Positions 6,378 through 13,426 of a stretch of DNA of 14,775 nucleotides are shown piece after piece; within the stretch, counting starts at the first letter, position 1; each line of letters starts with the position of its first letter. The DNA is taken from positions 1 through 14,775 of the forward strand of contig DOIS01000339.1 in the NCBI GenBank assembly GCA_003511785.1, in the 5' to 3' direction. The notes under the pieces were generated by a model. That model searched no databases and was not told the origin of the DNA. It saw nothing but the letters and a program-made list of their open reading frames with translations. Position numbers and translations under genes: made by a program. The stretch comes from Paracoccaceae bacterium. Lineage in GTDB: Bacteria; Pseudomonadota; Alphaproteobacteria; Rhodobacterales; Rhodobacteraceae.

Positions 6378-6405
6378 TTGCCTTGGCCCATGACTGTGCT
6401 ATAGG
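6378..6405 (+). promoter_or_regulatory. Promoter of acpP
   Basis: TTGCCT (6378-6383), 16 bases, then TATAGG (6400-6405). Transcription from here would give acpP its own message with a leader of about 145 bases. A separate strong promoter is expected because AcpP is needed in much larger amounts than FabD or FabG. The leader is C-rich and carries small GC inverted repeats (for example CCGGCCCGCCGGG) but no recognised regulator. Confidence 0.5.
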
Positions 6406-6558
6406 CGGCGCAAATCGTGGCGGGGCACAGGAGGAGCGCCCCCGCCATTCCCCGGCCCGCCGGGATCCAACCGCCCGCCCGCGGGCATCAACCAAGCCAC
6501 CCGGACCGGGCATCGGCGAGACAACGGGCGCAGGCCCGACAAGGAATGAGGAAAAGAC

Positions 6559-6792
6559 ATGAGCGACGTCGCAGACCGCGTGAAGAAGATCGTTGTGGAG
6601 CACCTGGGTGTTGAAGAGGACAAGGTGACCGAGAGCGCCTCGTTCATCGACGACCTGGGCGCCGACAGCCTGGACACCGTGGAGCTGGTCATGGCGTTCG
6701 AGGAAGAGTTCGGCATCGAGATCCCCGATGACGCGGCCGAGACCATCCAGACCTTCGGCGACGCGGTGAAGTTCATCAAGGAAGCCTCGTAA
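6559..6792 (+). CDS. acpP: Acyl carrier protein
   Basis: A 77-residue, very acidic four-helix protein that carries growing acyl chains on a phosphopantetheine arm. The attachment motif GADSLDTVELVMAFEEEFG is intact, with the modified serine at residue 36 to 37. The MSDVADRVKKIVVEHLGV start and the end TFGDAVKFIKEAS are typical. GAGGAAAAG precedes the ATG. It lies between its own promoter and a strong intrinsic terminator, so it is largely monocistronic, downstream of fabG and upstream, at a distance, of fabF. Confidence 0.98.
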   Translation: MSDVADRVKKIVVEHLGVEEDKVTESASFIDDLGADSLDTVELVMAFEEEFGIEIPDDAAETIQTFGDAVKFIKEAS

Positions 6793-6819
6793 GCCACTGG
6801 GTAAATAGAGCTTTTCAGG

Positions 6820-6849
6820 GCGGCGCCTCCGGTTGGGGGCGCCGCTTTT
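6820..6849 (+). terminator. Intrinsic terminator of acpP
   Basis: An 8-bp perfect GC stem, GCGGCGCC with GGCGCCGC, around a 10-base loop, followed at once by TTTT. It lies 27 bases after the acpP stop codon. Confidence 0.85.
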
Positions 6850-6864
6850 GCATGTCCGGTGGAT

Positions 6865-6920
6865 GGGGGCTCTGCCCCCGTCCCTTCGGGACTCCCCCGG
6901 AGATATTTGCCAAAGAGAAG
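6865..6920. repeat. Dispersed 56-bp repeat, copy A
   Basis: Two adjacent hairpins, GGGGG-CTCTG-CCCCC and GTCCC-TTC-GGGAC, are followed by CCCCCGGAGATATTTG and CAAAGAGAAG. It aligns without gaps to 13234-13289, with 45 of 56 bases identical. The second hairpin's arms differ between copies but stay complementary. I recall very similar elements scattered in many Rhodobacteraceae genomes; they are usually unannotated. Confidence 0.8.
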
Positions 6921-7059
6921 AAGACCCAGTGCGATCCGGGCCGGGAGCGGCGTGCAGCGCCCGGGCGGGAATTCGCCGGAACGGGTGCTTTGGCTCTTGC
7001 CGCGCGGGGGCGGGCGCTGGCTCGATGGAGCCCGAGGCAAAGACGACAGAGCAGGGTCC

Positions 7060-7581
7060 ATGAACCGCACGATTCCCGTGATCAACACCGCGCGCCTGAC
7101 ACTCAGGCCGATGCGGATGCCGGATTTCGACCGCTATGCCGAGATCCAGGCCCAGCCCGCCTGCGGCGGGCGCGACCGGTCGGGCGCCTGGGACCTGTTC
7201 CTGCGCAATGCCGGGCAGTGGCAGATGCTGGGCTTCGGCCAATGGGCGGTGACCGAGGCGGCCAGCCGGCGGATGATCGGGCTGGTGGGGTTCTCGCAGG
7301 CCGACAGCGCCGGCGCCGGCACCCCGCCCGAGGCGGGCTGGCATTTGGCCGAGGGGGTGCGCGGGCGCGGCTATGGCCCCGAGGCGGCGCAGGCCGCGCA
7401 TGACTGGTTCGACCGGGTGATCCCCGGGCCGCTGACCTGCTGCGTGACCGTCTGCGACGCGCGTTCGCAGCACCTGGCCCGGCGGCTGGGCTATGAAGCG
7501 GGCGACGCGGTGACGCGCGGCGGTGCGCAGGCGGTGCTGTTGCGCCGGGACCGGCCGCCGCAACGCAGTTTCGCGCCTTGA
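7060..7581 (+). CDS. GNAT-family N-acetyltransferase (RimJ/RimL-like)
   Basis: A 173-residue protein with the GNAT fold. An N-terminal RLTLRPMRMPDFD strand-helix start is typical of RimJ/RimL-type enzymes (residues 11-23), and the acetyl-CoA pyrophosphate-binding loop VRGRGYGPEA (R/Q-x-x-G-x-G/A) lies near residue 107. GLVGF before it and the C-terminal ARRLGYEAG segment also fit. The substrate cannot be told; it could be a protein N terminus, an amine or a small molecule. The ATG is chosen because homology begins directly after it; in-frame codons upstream run through the 56-bp repeat. The ribosome-binding site is weak (GCAGGG). It lies 37 bases ahead of the arginase-family gene and probably shares its transcript. 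No promoter was recognised upstream. Confidence 0.85.
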   Translation: MNRTIPVINTARLTLRPMRMPDFDRYAEIQAQPACGGRDRSGAWDLFLRNAGQWQMLGFGQWAVTEAASRRMIGLVGFSQADSAGAGTPPEAGWHLAEGVRGRGYGPEAAQAAHDWFDRVIPGPLTCCVTVCDARSQHLARRLGYEAGDAVTRGGAQAVLLRRDRPPQRSFAP

Positions 7582-7618
7582 AGGCGGTTCGGGCACTTTT
7601 CACGAAAGGGGCGTGGCA

Positions 7619-8563
7619 ATGGCGCGGCTTGAGGACATGTTCGGCGCGGGACCTGCTGGCGCGGGGTTCCTGGGCCTGCCGAGGGGCGCGCCCGGCGATG
7701 CGGCCGACCTGGTGCTGTTCGGTGCGGACTGCGCCACGCCCTATGCGTCGGTGGGCGCCTATTGCGCGGGCGGTCCGGCGGCGATCCGGGCGGGCGGCGC
7801 GGGCTATGCCGGCGACCTCACCCGCGTGAATTTCGACCTGGGCGGCCCGATCCTGCCCGAGGGCGTGCGCGCGCTGGACGCAGGCGATCTGGCGCTGGAC
7901 CCGGGCGACGCGCCCGCCAACCGCGCGGCGATCGGGGCCGCTACCCGCGCCGTGCTGGGCGCGGGCGCGGTGCCGGTTCTGCTGGGGGGCGACGATTCGG
8001 TGCCGATCCCGTTTCTCGCGGCGTTCGACGGGCAGGGCCCGGTCACGATCTTGCAGATCGACGCGCATATCGACTGGCGCGACAGCGTGGAGGGCGAGAC
8101 GCTGGGCCTCTCGTCCACCATGCGGCGCGCCAGCGAAATGAGCCATGTGGAGCGCATCGTTCAGGTCGGCGCGCGGGGCGTGGGCTCGGCCGGGATGGCG
8201 GAGTTGGCGGCGGCGCGCGACTGGGGCGCGCATCTGGTCCCGGCGCAGGAGGTGCACGCGGGCGGCGTGGGGCCGGCGCTCGACCTGATCCCCGAGGGTG
8301 CGCGGGTGGTGATCGCCTTCGATCTCGACGCGCTCGACCCCGCGATCATGCCGGCGGTGATCGCGCCCACCGGGGGCGGGCTGACCCATGCGCAGGTGCT
8401 TGCCCTTCTGCGCGGCGTGGCGGCGCGGGCGCGGATCGCGGGGCTGGACATGGTCGAGTTCATGGCCGAGGCCGACCGGGAGGGCCAAGGCGCGCGCACG
8501 GCGGCGCAACTGCTGGCCAGCGCACTGGGGCTGATCGGCGGTCAGGCGGCCGAAATGCGCTGA
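7619..8563 (+). CDS. Arginase/agmatinase-family ureohydrolase
   Basis: A 314-residue binuclear-manganese hydrolase of the agmatinase branch, which cleaves urea from guanidino compounds. The metal-binding motifs are LLGGDDS (residues 121-127), DAHIDWRD (148-155) and FDLDALDP (234-241). In the first, the family's usual histidine (GGDHS) is aspartate (Asp126); the remaining ligands Asp148, His150, Asp152, Asp235 and Asp237 are present. I recall a Rhodobacterales clade with the same GGDDSVPIP, so it is probably fixed there and not damage. Substrate is unknown: agmatine or another guanidino acid. GAAAGGGG precedes the ATG. With the acetyltransferase it forms a two-gene unit inserted between acpP and fabF, and it need not have any link to lipid synthesis. 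Confidence 0.88.
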   Translation: MARLEDMFGAGPAGAGFLGLPRGAPGDAADLVLFGADCATPYASVGAYCAGGPAAIRAGGAGYAGDLTRVNFDLGGPILPEGVRALDAGDLALDPGDAPANRAAIGAATRAVLGAGAVPVLLGGDDSVPIPFLAAFDGQGPVTILQIDAHIDWRDSVEGETLGLSSTMRRASEMSHVERIVQVGARGVGSAGMAELAAARDWGAHLVPAQEVHAGGVGPALDLIPEGARVVIAFDLDALDPAIMPAVIAPTGGGLTHAQVLALLRGVAARARIAGLDMVEFMAEADREGQGARTAAQLLASALGLIGGQAAEMR

Positions 8564-8647
8564 ACAGCGCCGGCCTGCGCTCTTGCCCCCGGGGGGTGGT
8601 GCGCGGTAAGAGCGGTGCGCGAAAGACACAAGGCAAGAGGGCGGTTC

Positions 8648-9913
8648 ATGCGCAGAGTTGTTGTCACCGGGCTGGGACTGGTCACGCCATTGGCCAGCGG
8701 GGTCGAAGAGACCTGGTCGCGTCTTCTGGCGGGGCAGAGCGGCGCCGGGCCGATCACCCGCTTCGACGCGGCGGAAAGCGGCGTGGTGACCACCTATGCC
8801 TGCGAGGTGCCGCGCGGCGACGGGACGGATGGCACGTTCAATCCCGACGACTGGATGGCGCCCAAGGAACAGCGCAAGATCGAGGATTTCATCCTCTATT
8901 CCATCGCCGCCGCCGACATGGCCTGCCGCGACGCGGGCTGGATGCCCGAGGACGAGGCCGACCGGCTGCGCACCGGGGTGCTGATCGGCTCGGGGATCGG
9001 CGGGCTGGGCTCCATCGCCGAGACCGCCAACCTGATCCGAGACCGTGGGCCGAAGCGGGTCTCGCCCTTCTTCATTCCGGGCGCGCTGATCAACCTGGCC
9101 TCGGGCCAGGTGTCGATCCGGCACGGGTTCAAGGGGCCGAACCACTCGGTGGTGACGGCGTGCTCGACCGGGGCGCATGCCATCGGGGACGCCGCGCGGA
9201 TCATCCGGGCGGGCGGCGCCGAGGTGATGGTTGCGGGGGGCGGGGAAGCCTGCATCTGCGAGATCGGGATCGCCGGGTTCAACGCCTGCAAGGCGCTCTC
9301 CACGAAATACGGCGACGACCCCAAGGCGGCGAGCCGGCCCTATGACACCGACCGCGATGGCTTCGTGATGGGCGAGGGCGCGGGCGTGGTGATCCTGGAA
9401 GAGTACGAGCACGCGGTGGCGCGGGGTGCCAAGATTTACGCCGAGGTGCTGGGCTACGGCATGTCGGGCGACGCCTATCACATCACCGCGCCCAGCGAGG
9501 ATGGCGACGGGGCGGAACGCTCGATGCGCGCGGCGCTGGCCAGCGCCGGGCTGGAGCCCAAGGACGTGGATTACATCAACGCGCATGGCACCTCGACCAT
9601 GGCCGACACGATCGAGCTGGGCGCGGTGGAGCGGCTGATGGGCGAGGCTGCGGGCGAAGTCACCATGACCTCGACCAAGTCGATGACCGGGCATCTTTTG
9701 GGGGCGGCCGGGGCGATCGAGGCGATCTTCTCGATCCTGGCGATCCGCGACCAGGTGGCGCCGCCGACGATCAACCTGGACAACCCGGCGGTCGAGACGC
9801 CGGTGGACCTGGCACCCAACGTCAAGCGGGAGCGCAAGATCGACGTGGCGCTCTCCAACAGCTTCGGCTTTGGCGGGACCAATGCCAGCGTTCTGTTCGG
9901 AAAACCGCGCTGA
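8648..9913 (+). CDS. fabF: 3-oxoacyl-ACP synthase II
   Basis: A 421-residue condensing enzyme (KAS II) that extends acyl-ACP with malonyl-ACP by two carbons. The nucleophile is Cys172 in VTACSTGAHA; the histidines are His313 in NAHGTSTMADT and His349 in STKSMTGHLLGA, with Lys344 beside the latter. GFGGTNAS near the C terminus completes the thiolase fold signature. AAGAGG lies 7 bases ahead of the ATG. It is separated from acpP by the acetyltransferase and arginase-family genes. Its stop codon TGA shares its A with the mltG start (TGATG), so the two are translationally coupled. Confidence 0.97.
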   Translation: MRRVVVTGLGLVTPLASGVEETWSRLLAGQSGAGPITRFDAAESGVVTTYACEVPRGDGTDGTFNPDDWMAPKEQRKIEDFILYSIAAADMACRDAGWMPEDEADRLRTGVLIGSGIGGLGSIAETANLIRDRGPKRVSPFFIPGALINLASGQVSIRHGFKGPNHSVVTACSTGAHAIGDAARIIRAGGAEVMVAGGGEACICEIGIAGFNACKALSTKYGDDPKAASRPYDTDRDGFVMGEGAGVVILEEYEHAVARGAKIYAEVLGYGMSGDAYHITAPSEDGDGAERSMRAALASAGLEPKDVDYINAHGTSTMADTIELGAVERLMGEAAGEVTMTSTKSMTGHLLGAAGAIEAIFSILAIRDQVAPPTINLDNPAVETPVDLAPNVKRERKIDVALSNSFGFGGTNASVLFGKPR

Positions 9914-11073
9914 TGTGGCGGGCGCTGGCCTCGAACATGCTGACCTTCCTGGCGGTGGCCCTGTTCCTGTTGGGCGGGCTGATCCTGTGGGGGCAGAACA
10001 CCTATACGGCGCAAGGCCCGCTGGAAGAGGCGATCTGCTTGCGGGTGGAGCGCGGGGCGACCATGGCGCGGGTGAGCCGTGACCTGGAGGCGCAGGGCGC
10101 GGTGTCGAGCGGCACCATCTTTCGGCTCGGCGCGGATTACCAGGAGAAGGCCGACGATCTGAAGGCGGGCAGTTTCCTGGTGCGCGAGGGCGCCTCGATG
10201 GAAGAGATCGTGGACCAGATCACCCGGGGTGGCGCCAGCACATGCGGCACCGAGATCGTCTATCGCATCGGCGTGACCCGGACGCTGGCCGAGGTGCGCG
10301 AGCTGGACCCGGCGGAGGGTCGCTTCGTCGAGCGGGCCGAGTTCGATTACGCCGAGGAAGAGGCGCCCGAGGTCTACACCGAGAAGCGCGGTCAGGCCGA
10401 CACGCGCTATCGCATCGCCATGGCCGAGGGCGTGACCTCGTGGCAAGTGGTGGAGGCGCTGAAGGCGATGGACGTGCTGGAGGGGGACGTGGAGGAGGTG
10501 CCCGACGAGGGGACGCTGGCGCCCGACAGCTATGAAGTGGAGCCTGGCATGGAGCGCGCGGCGCTGCTGGACGAGATGGCTGAGCGCCAGGCTCTGCGGC
10601 TGAACGCCGCCTGGGAGGGGCGCGCCGAAGGGCTGCCCATCGAGACGCCGGAAGAGTTGCTGATCCTGGCCTCGATCATCGAGAAGGAGACCGGCGTGGC
10701 CGAGGAGCGGCGCCAGGTGGCCAGCGTCTTCGTCAACCGGCTGGAGCGGGGGATGCGGTTGCAGACCGATCCCACGGTGATCTATGGCGTGACCGAAGGG
10801 CGCGGCGTGTTGGGGCGCGGGCTGCGCCAGAGCGAGCTGCGCCGGGTGACGCCCTGGAACACCTATGTCATCACAGGGCTGCCGCCGACGCCGATCGCCA
10901 ACCCGGGGCTGGCCAGCCTGGAGGCCGCGGCGGACCCCGACCAGACGCCCTACATCTTCTTCGTGGCCGATGGCACCGGCGGGCATGCCTTTGCCGAGAC
11001 GCTGGACGAACACAACGCCAACGTGCGCCGCTGGCGCGAGATCGAGGCGGAGCGGAACGCGGAAGGTAACTGA
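9913..11073 (+). CDS. mltG: Endolytic murein transglycosylase
   Basis: A 386-residue inner-membrane protein of the YceG/MltG family, which cuts nascent glycan strands and so ends peptidoglycan chain growth. Residues 9-27 form one transmembrane helix (MLTFLAVALFLLGGLILWG), a LysM-like segment covers about 40-105, and the catalytic domain holds the glutamate in ILASIIEKETG (Glu257), followed by VFVNRL, LQTDPTVIYG and TPWNTYVITGLPPTPIANPG. It is longer than E. coli MltG (340), with an extra acidic stretch at 125-165, which I recall in other Rhodobacterales. Older databases call this family aminodeoxychorismate lyase, an error. Its ATG overlaps the fabF stop by one base. Confidence 0.95.
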   Translation: MWRALASNMLTFLAVALFLLGGLILWGQNTYTAQGPLEEAICLRVERGATMARVSRDLEAQGAVSSGTIFRLGADYQEKADDLKAGSFLVREGASMEEIVDQITRGGASTCGTEIVYRIGVTRTLAEVRELDPAEGRFVERAEFDYAEEEAPEVYTEKRGQADTRYRIAMAEGVTSWQVVEALKAMDVLEGDVEEVPDEGTLAPDSYEVEPGMERAALLDEMAERQALRLNAAWEGRAEGLPIETPEELLILASIIEKETGVAEERRQVASVFVNRLERGMRLQTDPTVIYGVTEGRGVLGRGLRQSELRRVTPWNTYVITGLPPTPIANPGLASLEAAADPDQTPYIFFVADGTGGHAFAETLDEHNANVRRWREIEAERNAEGN

Positions 11074-11075
11074 GG

Positions 11076-11090
11076 TTAACCGGGCGTTAC
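11076..11090. promoter_or_regulatory. Near-consensus CtrA box after mltG
   Basis: TTAACCGGGCGTTAC keeps the TTAA-N7-TTA spacing of CtrA sites but has C for A in the second half. It shares GTTAACCGGG with the perfect site at 2658. It lies just past the mltG stop and before the terminator, so its relation to the GTA promoter, 155 bases on, is uncertain. Confidence 0.3.
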
Positions 11091-11144
11091 TTGAAGTTAT
11101 GCTTTAGCTTCGTCGCGTAGTGCGCTGATACAGAATGATAATCG

Positions 11145-11177
11145 AAAAAGCCTCGGGCCGGCCGCCCGGGGCTTTTT
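11145..11177 (+). terminator. Intrinsic terminator of the fabF-mltG transcript
   Basis: A 14-bp stem, AAAAAGCCTCGGGC with GCCCGGGGCTTTTT (one G-T pair), encloses loop CGGCC and ends in TTTTT. It lies 71 bases after mltG. With its A-run on the other side it can terminate in both directions. It isolates the GTA cluster from the housekeeping operon. Confidence 0.93.
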
Positions 11178-11245
11178 CTTGTCCTGTTGCGCGAAATCCT
11201 TGCGGCGTCGGGCGGCGGGGCGTTGCGGCGGGCGGATCGGAAACC

Positions 11246-11274
11246 TTGATTTTTGCCGCGTTTTCCCGTATAAG
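11246..11274 (+). promoter_or_regulatory. Likely GTA cluster promoter
   Basis: TTGATT (11246-11251), a 17-base spacer and TATAAG (11269-11274) form the best sigma70-type promoter in the window, between the mltG terminator and g1. The leader to the chosen g1 start would be about 95 bases. In Rhodobacter capsulatus the GTA promoter lies at the same place and is activated by GafA; whether a GafA site is present here I cannot tell. Confidence 0.6.
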
Positions 11275-11375
11275 TTGTGGCCTGCTAGAAGGCGATCGGG
11301 GGCGGTGGCACAACAGGGACCGCGCCGCCCAGGATCCCTCTCGTGCGGAGATCACAACGCATGAGGCAAGGGCAC

Positions 11376-11720
11376 ATGATCTTGATTACCCCGGAGGACC
11401 GGGTCGCGGAGGCGACGGAACTGTTCGAGTCGCTGAAGCGGTCCGTGAACGATCTGCGGCAAATGGCGGAAGACCTGAAGGCGCAGATCGATGCCGGGGA
11501 GGAAGCAGACCTGACGCGCGGCAAACGCCAGGTGAGCGATTGCGCGGCGCTGATCCGCAACTGTCAAACGGTGGAGGCACAGCTTGTCAAACTCCGAAGC
11601 GAAGACACCGGGATCGTCCAGGGCGGATACGCCCTTGATCTCGACCGGGCTCGATTTGAAATCGGGTGCCGCCTGGCTCGCCTCCGCGCCTGCTGCGGTG
11701 CGGGAGAGGTTCCTGGGTGA
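11376..11720 (+). CDS. GTA small terminase subunit (gp1-like)
   Basis: A 114-residue, mainly helical protein. ITPEDRVAEATELFESLKRSVNDLRQ at the N terminus and the C-terminal ALDLDRARFEIGCRLARLRA (each cited here by its ends, residues about 4-29 and 85-105) match what I recall of gp1, the TerS-like first gene of RcGTA clusters, which recognises DNA with little specificity and feeds TerL. Candidate starts are GTG 11343, ATG 11361 and ATG 11376; the last was chosen for AAGGG just upstream and because the conserved region begins at once. The 3' part overlaps the large terminase frame by up to 137 bases. Neighbours on both sides support the GTA assignment. Confidence 0.75.
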   Translation: MILITPEDRVAEATELFESLKRSVNDLRQMAEDLKAQIDAGEEADLTRGKRQVSDCAALIRNCQTVEAQLVKLRSEDTGIVQGGYALDLDRARFEIGCRLARLRACCGAGEVPG

Positions 11721-12993
11721 AATCGGGGAGGGAGGGCTCATGGCCCTCCCTTACCTGTTCGAGTTCTGGGCGCTGCCGCATCAGCTGCCGCCCGGGGGCG
11801 ATAGCCGGACCTGGGTGATCCTGGGCGGGCGCGGCGCGGGCAAGACCCGCGCGGGTGCCGAATGGGTGCGCGCGCAGGTCGAGGGCGCGCGGCCCCTCGA
11901 TCCGGGGCGGGCGCGGCGCGTGGCGCTGGTGGGCGAGACCTTCGACCAGGTGCGCGACGTGATGGTGCTGGGCGACAGCGGCATCCTCGCCAATTCGCCG
12001 CCCGACCGGCGGCCGCGCTGGAAGGCGGGCGAGCGCAAGCTGGTGTGGCCCAACGGGGCCGAGGCGCAGGCCTTTTCGGCGCATGACCCGGAGATGCTGC
12101 GCGGGCCGCAGTTCGACGCCGCCTGGGCCGACGAGCTGGCCAAGTGGAAGCGCGGGCGCGAAGCCTGGGACATGCTGCAATTCGCGCTGCGGCTGGGGGA
12201 GCGCCCGCGCGCCTGCGTGACCACGACGCCGCGCAGCGTGCCGGTGCTGCGCGAGTTGCTGGAGGCGCCCTCGACCGTGACCACGCACGCGCCGACCGAG
12301 GCCAACCGGGCGCATCTGGCGGCCTCCTTCCTGGAGGAGGTGCGGCGGCGCTATGCCGGCACGCGGCTGGGGCGGCAGGAGTTGGACGGGGTGCTGTTGA
12401 ACGATGCCGAGGGCGCGCTGTGGACGACCGAGATGCTGGAGGGGCTGCGGGTCGCCGAGGCGCCGGAGCTGGATCGCGTGGTCGTGGGGCTGGACCCGTC
12501 GGTGGGCGGGCGGGGCGATGCCTGCGGGATCGTGGTCGCGGGGGCACGGATGCAGGGCCCGCCGACCGAGTGGCGGGCCTTTGTGCTGGCCGACCGCACG
12601 GTGCAGGGGCTGGGCCCGGACGGCTGGGCGCGGGCGGCGGTGGCGGCGATGGAGCGCTTCGGCGCGCATCGGCTGGTGGCCGAGGTCAACCAGGGCGGCA
12701 AGCTGGTGGAGGAGGTGCTGCGCGGGGTGGCGCCGGAGCTGCCCTATCGCCCGGTCCATGCCGCGCGCGGCAAGGCGGCGCGGGCTGAGCCGGTGGCGGC
12801 GCTCTACGAGCAGGGGCGGGTGCGGCACTTGGCGGGTCTGGCCGCGCTGGAGGAGCAGCTGTGCCTGATGACGCCCTGGGGGTTCGAGGGCCAGGGCTCG
12901 CCCGACCGGGTGGATGCGCTGGTCTGGGCGCTGCACGAGTTGATGGTGCGGCCCGCGGCGGAGTGGCGGCGGCCGCGGTTGCGGGTGGTGTGA
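11584..12993 (+). CDS. GTA/phage terminase large subunit (gp2)
   Basis: A protein of up to 469 residues that packages DNA into GTA heads: an N-terminal ATPase and a C-terminal RNase H-like nuclease. Walker A is GGRGAGKT (residues 81-88), Walker B is in FDAAWADELAKW (near 180), the coupling motif is TTTPRS, and the nuclease acids lie in VVGLDPSVGG, VAEVNQGG and SPDRVDALVWAL. The start is uncertain. The first in-frame ATG (11740, residue 53) would remove the conserved WLASAPAAVRERFL segment, so translation must start earlier, at TTG 11584 or TTG 11635, inside g1. It overlaps g1 in another frame and is probably coupled to it. It looks intact. Confidence 0.93.
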   Translation: MSNSEAKTPGSSRADTPLISTGLDLKSGAAWLASAPAAVRERFLGEIGEGGLMALPYLFEFWALPHQLPPGGDSRTWVILGGRGAGKTRAGAEWVRAQVEGARPLDPGRARRVALVGETFDQVRDVMVLGDSGILANSPPDRRPRWKAGERKLVWPNGAEAQAFSAHDPEMLRGPQFDAAWADELAKWKRGREAWDMLQFALRLGERPRACVTTTPRSVPVLRELLEAPSTVTTHAPTEANRAHLAASFLEEVRRRYAGTRLGRQELDGVLLNDAEGALWTTEMLEGLRVAEAPELDRVVVGLDPSVGGRGDACGIVVAGARMQGPPTEWRAFVLADRTVQGLGPDGWARAAVAAMERFGAHRLVAEVNQGGKLVEEVLRGVAPELPYRPVHAARGKAARAEPVAALYEQGRVRHLAGLAALEEQLCLMTPWGFEGQGSPDRVDALVWALHELMVRPAAEWRRPRLRVV

Positions 12994-13112
12994 GGTTGGA
13001 GATGCGCGTTCGCGCGGTGTTTGGTCTGGCCCGTGGCGGGTGTGACGCTTTGGGTCGCGGTCGCTGCTGGTTTTGAGATGAGCGAGACCGGTGCGTCGAC
13101 CCGAGGGGTGGC

Positions 13113-13172
13113 GTGACGCGCCCGCGTTTTGCCGAAGGCAAACCTTCGGTTTGACGGGGGCGGGCGTGGCGC
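13113..13172. repeat. Branched inverted-repeat element (possible three-way junction)
   Basis: An outer stem pairs CGCCCGC (13119-13125) with GCGGGCG (13160-13166) and extends, with one mismatch and two G-T pairs, to 13113 and 13172. Inside it are two small hairpins, TTTGCC-GAA-GGCAAA (13128-13142) and CAAACC-TTC-GGTTTG (13139-13153), which share CAAA and so compete with each other. This may be DNA cruciform or RNA structure; no known family was recognised. Confidence 0.65.
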
Positions 13173-13233
13173 TCGTTCATTGTTTCCCTCGCCTGCTTGA
13201 ACGTCGGCCCATGGCACCTGGCGGGAACGCCGG

Positions 13234-13289
13234 GGGGGCTCTGCCCCCCGCGCTTCGCGCTCCCCCCGGAGGTATTTTTGAAAGAGAAG
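13234..13289. repeat. Dispersed 56-bp repeat, copy B
   Basis: Hairpins GGGGG-CTCTG-CCCCC and GCGC-TTC-GCGC are followed by CCCCCCGGAGGTATTTTTG and AAAGAGAAG. It aligns gaplessly to copy A at 6865-6920. It lies on the same strand as the surrounding GTA genes. Confidence 0.8.
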
Positions 13290-13426
13290 GAGCCCTGGGG
13301 GTGTTGCGCGAAGGGGGCGAGGGGCGCGCGGCGGGGTTCGGAATTGTCAGGGATTTTGCCGGATAACGGTTTGCGAGCGAGGCCGGGATGCGGCCTGCGG
13401 GCCGGGGCGGACATGAGGAGATGAGC

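Larger units (their letters stand above)
12994..13426. other. 433-bp non-coding stretch between GTA g2 and g3
   Basis: No credible gene is seen on either strand. It holds an imperfect stem GGGTCG(13052-13057)/CGACCC(13097-13102) with an inner CGGTC/GACCG, the branched structure at 13113-13172, and the 56-bp repeat at 13234-13289. RcGTA-type clusters normally have g2 and g3 close together, so the gap looks like accreted repeat sequence. No clear promoter for g3 was found. Confidence 0.7.

Noticed and set aside
6833..7059. N-terminal extension of the acetyltransferase or a small gene
   Set aside because: The in-frame codons pass through the 56-bp repeat and a GC-rich stretch without homology or a ribosome-binding site.
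9913..11073. Aminodeoxychorismate lyase
   Set aside because: The sequence has a transmembrane start and the MltG catalytic glutamate motif and no PLP-lyase motifs; the lyase name is an old mislabel of this family.
12144..12788. Second open frame inside the terminase gene
   Set aside because: It is a Gly/Ala/Arg-rich shadow of the large terminase frame with no motifs.
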